This document shows, piece after piece, positions 7,779-11,933 of a DNA stretch of 11,933 nt. The position numbers were made by a program, and so were the translations under genes. The stretch spans positions 1 through 11,933 of the forward strand of contig NZ_CACTIB010000007.1 of assembly GCF_902712995.1 (NCBI RefSeq). The letters are read 5' to 3'. Numbering within the stretch: the first letter of the stretch is position 1; each line of letters starts with the position of its first letter. Origin of the DNA: Candidatus Mycoplasma haematohominis (GTDB lineage Bacteria; Bacillota_I; Bacilli_A; Mycoplasmatales; Mycoplasmoidaceae). The notes below the pieces were generated by a model. It was not told where the DNA came from. It searched no databases and was given only the letters and a program-made list of their open reading frames with translations.

Positions 7779-7885
7779 AAATTATCTTTCTTGAAAAGCG
7801 AAAATTTTATACATAAAATATTTGAAATTGAAAAAAAATTATTTCAAATTTAATCAACTATTTAGATCTAATTTTTTCAGAAAAC
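7779..7885 (-). promoter_or_regulatory. Family promoter block upstream of the 7778 start
   Basis: The -10 candidate TATAAAAT is at 7804-7811 (complement), 26 bases before ATG. The dyad is perfect over nine bases (ATTTGAAAT 7820-7828, ATTTCAAAT 7841-7849, 12-base loop). TTTAGATCTAATTTTTT follows. AAGAAAG eight bases before the ATG is a possible weak ribosome site. Confidence 0.6.
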
Positions 7886-8110
7886 AAAGACAAAATCTAT
7901 TCTCAGAAGATGCAAATCAAACCTACATAAGTTATGTTACCTTAAGACCGGCAAAAAAAAGATTATGAACGTTCTTTACAAATGATCTCCTTGTACAGAA
8001 AAAATCTTCAAATCAAAAAAACAAGAATTAAATTAAAAATCTTATCTAGCTACTAAATTTTTAAAACTGTTAGAAGGCAATTTCTGGGTTCTTGAATAAC
8101 AATTAATAAA
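7886..8110. pseudogene. Remnant of a deleted 5532/6335-type gene pair
   Basis: About 7895-7976 matches the leader and start of the 5532 gene: ATCTATTCTC, CAGAAGATGC, AAGTTATGTTA, then GCAAAAAAAAGATTATGAA against GCAAGAGAAAAATTATGAA. From about 7971 it instead matches the 3' end of the convergent gene (6043-6090), including a shared 27-base block from CCTTGTACAG onward (7990-8016 and 6060-6086). The switch falls on TTCTTT, present at both source positions, so about 460 bases of the pair are missing. A second, roughly 70-base gap lies between TATTC and TCAGAAG. To about 8110 the sequence may be degraded 6335-gene sequence (GTTCTTGAA). No open frame remains. Confidence 0.55.
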
Positions 8111-8133
8111 TATATTTATGCATAAATTAAGTT

Positions 8134-8454
8134 ATGTCTTCAACAGTTAGTAAACAAGAAATTATTGACTTAGTTATTTCTCTTCTTACTAAAGATGAAA
8201 TTGAGAATTTAGAGATACGATTAAATGGCGTATATACCTTTGAAAATCAAATGAATGATGCTTTTGATGGGCTAACATCAATTCATGGTTTAGAAAAAGC
8301 AGAAGAAGAAATAAAAAATGCTATATCTTTTTTTAGATCTTCCGCTTCTGCTCTATCAGGAAAAGGTGATTACATAGTTAGAGGATTCAAGTTAATAGAT
8401 AGTTTAGTAAGAACATTATTTAAGAAGAACTTTGAAAGAAAAATAAAAAAATAA
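8134..8454 (+). CDS. Small helical hypothetical protein, paralogue of 5532-5930 (106 aa)
   Basis: Runs from ATG 8134 to TAA 8452-8454 without any TGA. Alignment with the 5532 product covers nearly its whole length: SKQEIIDLVISLLTKDEIE against SKRKIMKLVLSFLTEEEVK, NGVYTFENQM against NGIYTFQEQM, LTSIHG against LVSIHG, and GFKLIDSLVRTLFKKNFE against GFKLVDDLRKVLFRKSFE. Conservation centred on YTF, SIHG and GFKL suggests a folded domain of four or so helices. The C-terminal extension of the other copy is absent. There is no signal peptide or membrane segment and no good Shine-Dalgarno. TATAAAT-like sequence in ATAAATATATTTATGCAT (8106-8123) could be the -10 region. It directly follows the remnant at 7886-8110, so two copies of this gene once lay here, or the remnant is the older one. 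Role unknown. Confidence 0.75.
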   Translation: MSSTVSKQEIIDLVISLLTKDEIENLEIRLNGVYTFENQMNDAFDGLTSIHGLEKAEEEIKNAISFFRSSASALSGKGDYIVRGFKLIDSLVRTLFKKNFERKIKK

Positions 8455-8821
8455 TTTAATAAAGATCATCATAAAAAAAATTACTGAAGCATCAAAAATT
8501 GTTTCGAACTCTCCTTTCTATATATCTTCTTGTTTCCATACTAATTAATTATCTAGCTACTTCTCAATCATTACTAATTACCTCTTTTTTTAAAAAGTAA
8601 AAAAATAACGTATATTTAATTTTGCTCTATATCTCCAACTTCAATAGCTTCTATACATATAACTAAACCAAGAAGAAAATATGATCTTCTGAACTAGTTT
8701 TACTATCTAATTCTACTTTTTACTTAATTTAATTCTCCTAAATTTAAAAGATAGATTCTTCTAATACTTAATGAAATGAAAGTTAAATGAACAATTGAAA
8801 ATAGTAAGTTCGCGCCTCTCT
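8455..8821. other. Gene-free A+T-rich stretch between convergent gene ends
   Basis: Lies between the stop of the + gene at 8454 and the stop of the minus gene at 8822. I find no convincing frame with TGA as Trp, no tRNA fold and no strong terminator hairpin. ATTATCTAGCTACT at 8547-8560 closely repeats CTTATCTAGCTACT at 8043-8056, so part of it may be decayed sequence copied from the other side of the 8134 gene. Confidence 0.5.
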
Positions 8822-9930
8822 CTAATCATCACTACGCCATTTATCGCATCCGCCATCAGATAAGCCCCTTCACATCCTACCTCCACACTCATGCAAATCC
8901 CCTAGGAAATACTTTAATTGTCGAGTACTAAATTTTCCGTTTCCTAGAATAATACCATCTAAAATCTGACCAACGCCTCAAGAATCTGAAGATCTTAATT
9001 TATCTTTTGCTTTAGAAGCTAATTCTTTTAATTCTGCAAAGACCTCCTCTCTATCTCTTCTTCCGCCGCTCCTTCTTGTTTTTGCTCTCGGTTCCAGAGA
9101 TTCTACCATTGCTTCTAGAAATACTAATGCTTTTTCTAAAATTTCCTGTTCTTCTAGTTCTTTATATTTTTTTGATAACCCTTGAAGAGCACTTAAATAT
9201 CCTTCTTCATACTCTCATTCTTTTCTTGATTGTTCTTCTGTTATTTGTTGTCATATCTTTGTTGAATCAAAATTTAAATTCTTTTTCTCATAACCAGCTT
9301 TCTCATATATTACTTTTGAAGAAAGACTTTCTTCTTCGCTAATTTCATATAGAAGAGAGCTTTCTCCTTGATCTTGTTGAGAAATAGAACTAAAAGAAGA
9401 ATATGAAACATTACTTGTTTCATCAAAATCAACCCTAAATACTGATTCTTCTATATCATTTCTTTGTCCTTCTAATCCTTTTAAAGAGTTAAGATCAGAT
9501 CTACTTTTTACATTTAAATTTGAATGAGAGGTTCCGGATGATCCAGGAAGTCCTTCTAACTTAGAAGAATCACCAGAAATACATCCAAACACTCCTAAAA
9601 TTTCTTTAATCTGATTATCTGAAAATCTATGCTTAAAGCCATCTCTAACAAAAGATCAAACGCTGGAATCTACACAAACTGAATCATGAACAAATTTTTC
9701 AGAAGAAGATTCAACTTCTAATTCTTTTTCTTCCTCTAATTCCTCTTTTGAATCTATAAGTTCTACAGTAGGTGTCTGAATAAAATCAACAACAACTTCT
9801 ACTGAACTGACGCTATTAGGGGGGGGGTTGAGGATTTAGATCCAAAGCATCCTCAACAATATAGGAAACCAAAACCTGTTAATGCAAAACTGAAGACTGT
9901 GAAAAGACCGATTCCAAGGGCTATAAACAT
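8822..9930 (-). CDS. Poly-C family protein, two-Cys module plus coiled coil, leader out of frame (369 aa if joined)
   Basis: Leader from ATG 9930; C9 tract near codons 35-38; the leader frame stops after 43 codons (TAG). The body frame, one base off, runs to TAG 8822-8824 with TGA=Trp at several places. Joined order: leader 1-25; TPTVELIDS; two-cysteine module about 85-125 (SVCVDSSVWSFVRDGFKH, GVFGCISGDS); SGTSHSN linker; a Ser-rich middle (VSYSSFSS, LLYEISEEE, the latter also in the 3448-4406 gene); an E/K/Q coiled coil about 225-285; RRSGGRRDREEVFAELKEL; the C-terminal domain (ASKAKDKLRSSDSWGVGQI, FSTRQLKYFLGDL); and a tail with cysteines twelve residues apart. It shares leader, module and tail with 6628-7778 but has a different middle. 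A body start at GTG 9592 would lack leader and module, so I do not favour it. Confidence 0.75.
9819..9827 (-). repeat. Homopolymeric C9 tract (leader frame out of phase)
   Basis: C9 on the coding strand, with the same CCTAATAGC downstream as the tract at 4301-4309. Leader frame TCA ACC CCC CCC CTA, body frame CCT AAT AGC. One added C or a -1 slip joins them. Confidence 0.9.
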
Positions 9931-10035
9931 AAAATATGCCGTTTAAAAAGTAGAAATTTTATACATAAAAATATTTAAGACTTAAAAAAATATTTCAAAT
10001 TTAACTCACTCTTAAATCTAAATTTTGAAAAACTA
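9931..10035 (-). promoter_or_regulatory. Family promoter block upstream of the 9930 start
   Basis: The -10 candidate TATAAAAT equivalent is at 9956-9963 (complement), 26 bases before ATG. The right dyad arm ATTTCAAAT is present, but the left arm is degraded to ATTTAAGAC, so pairing is poor. TCTAAATTTTGAAAA follows. Confidence 0.5.
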
Positions 10036-10138
10036 ATACGCAAAATCTATTTTCGTTTCAGGCTTTCAAACAATAGATTTAAATAATCTAAATCTTCATA
10101 ATAGACATTTAATTTTTTAAATTTGTTTGTTGAACTGT

Positions 10139-10953
10139 TTAATCATCGCATCCGCCAGAATTGCTCTTTCACATACCTGTACAACCCTTAAGATTTCCTA
10201 AAAAATACTTTAGTTCTCGAAAATTCATTATTTTCTCGTCTGCTCTAATAAGATCATCTAAAAAACTACCAGCATCAAAAAACCCTTGAAAATCGGTTCT
10301 TAATTTAGACTTTGCCTCAATAGCTAATTTTTTTAGTTCTGATAGAAGTTCTTTTCTATCGCTTTTTCCGCCATCTCTTCTAACACTTCTCTTCTCTCTT
10401 ATTCTCTCTACTTCTTCGCTAACACCCCCTTCTTCTCCAGATAACGCACTTAAAAGAAACTCTTTAAATCCTTCTAACGTTTTATCTAATTCTTGCTGAT
10501 ATCTATCTTGTGCAACAGCATCAAGATAATCTACATAATCTGCTGCAGCTTCTTCTAATTTTTTCTTTTCAGCTAATTTTCTTTCTTCTTCTTGTTTTTT
10601 CTGTTCATCAAGTTTTCTTTGATATCTATCTTGTGCAACAGCATCAAGATAATCTACATAATCTGCTGCAGCTTCTTCTAATTTTTTCTTTTCAGCAAAA
10701 TCTTTCTCTTTTTTTTCCTTCTCCTCTTTTTCTCTAAGTTCTAATTTTTCTTTCTCTGCTTCTTCTTTTAAATCGGGCTCTACAAGTGCTACTGTTGGAT
10801 CTTCCGCTTGGTAAGAAACATTTAATGAAGTTGCATCATTAGAGGGGGGGTTGAGCATTTAGATCCAAAGCATCCTCAACAAAGCAAAAAACCAATTGCT
10901 GTTACCGCAAAACTAAAAATAGTAAAAAGACCAACACCAAGTGCTATGAACAT
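10139..10953 (-). CDS. Poly-C family protein, coiled-coil type with internal duplication, leader out of frame (271 aa if joined)
   Basis: Leader from ATG 10953 (MFIALGVGLFTIFSF...); C7 tract near codons 35-37; the leader frame stops after 43 codons (TAA). The body frame, one base off, runs to TAA 10139-10141; TGA is Trp at GMWKS. Joined order: leader 1-25; SYQAEDPTVALVEPD about 47-61; E/K coiled coil containing two copies of EEAAADYVDYLDAVAQDRYQ, 41 residues apart; KRSVRRDGGKSDRKELLSEL; C-terminal domain (LAIEAKSKLRTDFQGFFDAG, LIRADEKIMNFREL); and a tail with cysteines ten residues apart (KGC...GGCDD). Uniquely, a change just before the tract makes an ATG at 10856-10858 in the body frame, which could start a leaderless cytoplasmic form without any frame correction. 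The nearest relative is 4574-5274, which has a single, different coiled coil. Confidence 0.76.
10498..10696 (-). repeat. Tandem in-frame duplication, period 123 bases (41 codons)
   Basis: A 76-base block at 10498-10573 recurs without a mismatch that I can see at 10621-10696. The 47 bases between copies complete the 41-codon unit. It encodes the YVDYLDAVAQDRYQ motif in the coiled coil. Near-identity at the base level indicates a recent event. The unit length keeps the frame. Confidence 0.88.
10844..10850 (-). repeat. Homopolymeric C7 tract (leader frame out of phase)
   Basis: C7 on the coding strand; leader frame TCA ACC CCC CCT CTA, body frame AAC CCC CCC TCT. The body frame includes an ATG seven bases before the tract, absent in the other loci. 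Confidence 0.9.
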
Positions 10954-11060
10954 AAGCTATGTTGAGTTTGAAAGTTCAAAATTTTATACATAAACTATTT
11001 GAAAATGAAAAAAATTATTTCAAATTTCACTAAACATTTAGATCTAATTTTTGAAGAATA
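10954..11060 (-). promoter_or_regulatory. Family promoter block upstream of the 10953 start
   Basis: The -10 candidate TATAAAAT is at 10981-10988 (complement), 28 bases before ATG. Dyad arms ATTTGAAA (10997-11004) and TTTCAAAT (11018-11025) are perfect over eight bases. TTTAGATCTAATTTTTGAAG follows as at the 7778 locus. Confidence 0.6.
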
Positions 11061-11132
11061 AATCTTCTGATTTAAGTTAGACAGCTTTAAAAAAGGTACT
11101 AAAGTTTGATTTAGTTCAAAATTTTCCAGCAA

Positions 11133-11933
11133 TTAATCTTCTGAATCATGATCATCAACAAATGCTTTTACTATTCTGAAATCGATTTCATCTGCTAAAA
11201 GCATTTTTCCTAACTCAAGATCAAGATTTCCAAAACCTCCATCAATATCAGTTCTTAATGACTGTCTTGCACCTCGTACCAATTCCTCAAATCTCTCAAA
11301 AATCTTTTCATATTCTCGCCATTCTCCCGCTTGCCTTGCCTGTAATTTCAATTTTCCAACAGTTTCTTCTACATTCAACTTACTCCAATCTCTAAGCTCT
11401 TCTGCAATCGCTTTTTCGCAAATAACTTCATCTTGTTCGTCAATTGCAAACTGAAAATCTTCAACTTCAAACGCATAACCTAAAAAACTAGAAGAAAGGA
11501 CTTCCTCCTCATAAGAATAGGATGAAAAGTCAGAACCAAAATTAACATATGAGGCATCTATTTCTAAATTTAGATTAAATCTTTCTTCAAAACCAAAATC
11601 TTCATCATCAAATTTAGAATCTCTTACTCCTTCTAATTTTTCTAAAGTTCCTAAGGAAGATTTGTATTCCGATACCCAATTTAAATCAGAAACTCCAGAT
11701 GATCCAGAAAGTTGTGTGAATCTAGAAGAAGCGCCATATAGACATTCAACAATTTTTGCAACTGTTCTCATATCCTCTCCTGGGAACATGTGTTCAAAAC
11801 TTTTCACAAAAAAAGGCCAAACACTAGAATCTACACAAATTAAACCATGTTCTTTTAAGTCAGCAGAAGATTTAACTTCTAACTCTTGTTGCTCTTTTTT
11901 CTCAAGTTCTTCTCCTGAACCAGAGCCTACAAG
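11133..11933 (-). CDS. Poly-C family protein, two-Cys N-module type, 5' end outside window (266 aa visible)
   Basis: The body frame is open from the right window edge to TAA 11133-11135. The visible part begins LVGSGSGEELEKKEQQELE and continues with LICVDSSVWPFF, FEHMFPGEDMRTVAKIVECL and LSGSSGVSD, so the two-cysteine module matches the gene at 3448-4406 closely, including the first residues of this part. A long acidic and aromatic middle follows (SDFSSYSYEEEVLSSSFLGY). The C-terminal domain (FEELVRGARQSLRTDIDGG...EIDFRIVKAFV) ends in an acidic tail with no cysteine pair. By comparison with relatives, the leader and poly-C tract should lie within about 150 bases beyond the edge, so its phase state cannot be read here. 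Tryptophan here uses TGG in the module where the relative uses TGA. Function unknown. Confidence 0.78.
   Translation of the reverse strand, partial: LVGSGSGEELEKKEQQELEVKSSADLKEHGLICVDSSVWPFFVKSFEHMFPGEDMRTVAKIVECLYGASSRFTQLSGSSGVSDLNWVSEYKSSLGTLEKLEGVRDSKFDDEDFGFEERFNLNLEIDASYVNFGSDFSSYSYEEEVLSSSFLGYAFEVEDFQFAIDEQDEVICEKAIAEELRDWSKLNVEETVGKLKLQARQAGEWREYEKIFERFEELVRGARQSLRTDIDGGFGNLDLELGKMLLADEIDFRIVKAFVDDHDSED

Noticed and set aside
10498..10696. CRISPR-like or transposon repeat
   Set aside because: The two copies form an in-frame tandem duplication within a coding region; no spacer array, inverted ends or transposase is present anywhere in the window.
1..11933. tRNA, rRNA or insertion sequence
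   Set aside because: I found no cloverleaf, no rRNA motif and no transposase-like frame on either strand.

Overview
The window reads as a mollicute genome that uses UGA for tryptophan. It is A+T-rich, and every long coding frame is broken by TGA under the standard code but opens cleanly when TGA is read as Trp. All frames I rely on end in TAA or TAG. A dense array of fast-evolving, signal-anchored, low-complexity paralogues with no housekeeping genes or tRNAs fits the accessory part of a haemotropic mycoplasma (haemoplasma). That assignment is inference; the species cannot be named from the sequence.

Layout, left to right. (1) 12-1298 (+): a membrane-anchored protein with a long acidic stretch followed by a lysine-rich stretch. 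(2) 1299-1806 (-): a 3'-truncated member of a surface-protein-like family, cut off where gene 1 ends. (3) 1973-2794 (-): the only family member here whose frame is intact from its start codon. (4) 2959-3276 (-): a small cysteine-containing protein with no relative in the window. (5) 3448-4406 and 4574-5274 (-): two more family members. (6) 5532-5930 (+) and 5955-6335 (-): a convergent pair of small genes. (7) 6628-7778 (-): a chimeric family member. (8) About 7886-8110: the wreck of a second copy of the pair in (6), followed by 8134-8454 (+), an intact paralogue of the 5532 gene. (9) 8822-9930, 10139-10953 and 11133-11933 (-, last one cut by the window edge): three more family members.

The main discovery candidate is the eight-member minus-strand family. 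Seven members have their 5' ends in the window. Each has the same promoter block, the same hydrophobic N-terminus, and then a run of 7 or 9 C (G on the + strand) around codons 33-37. In six of seven the leader frame and the body frame differ by exactly one base at this run. The leader frame stops after 43 codons in five of those six; the sixth, which lacks two codons upstream, stops after 41. In all six a -1 slip on C CCC CCY would join leader to body. The seventh (1973-2794) has one extra T after its C7 run and is in frame. This could be slipped-strand phase variation, a conserved programmed -1 frameshift or transcriptional slippage, a bank of silent donor cassettes, or a systematic homopolymer undercall. 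Which one is not decidable from one consensus sequence.

The family proteins are mosaic. A shared leader is followed either by a two-cysteine N-terminal module or by an E/K/Q-rich coiled coil, and then by a common C-terminal domain in several versions, some ending in a conserved Cys-x(9-12)-Cys tail. The window looks like a contingency or antigenic-variation locus shaped by duplication, recombination and deletion.
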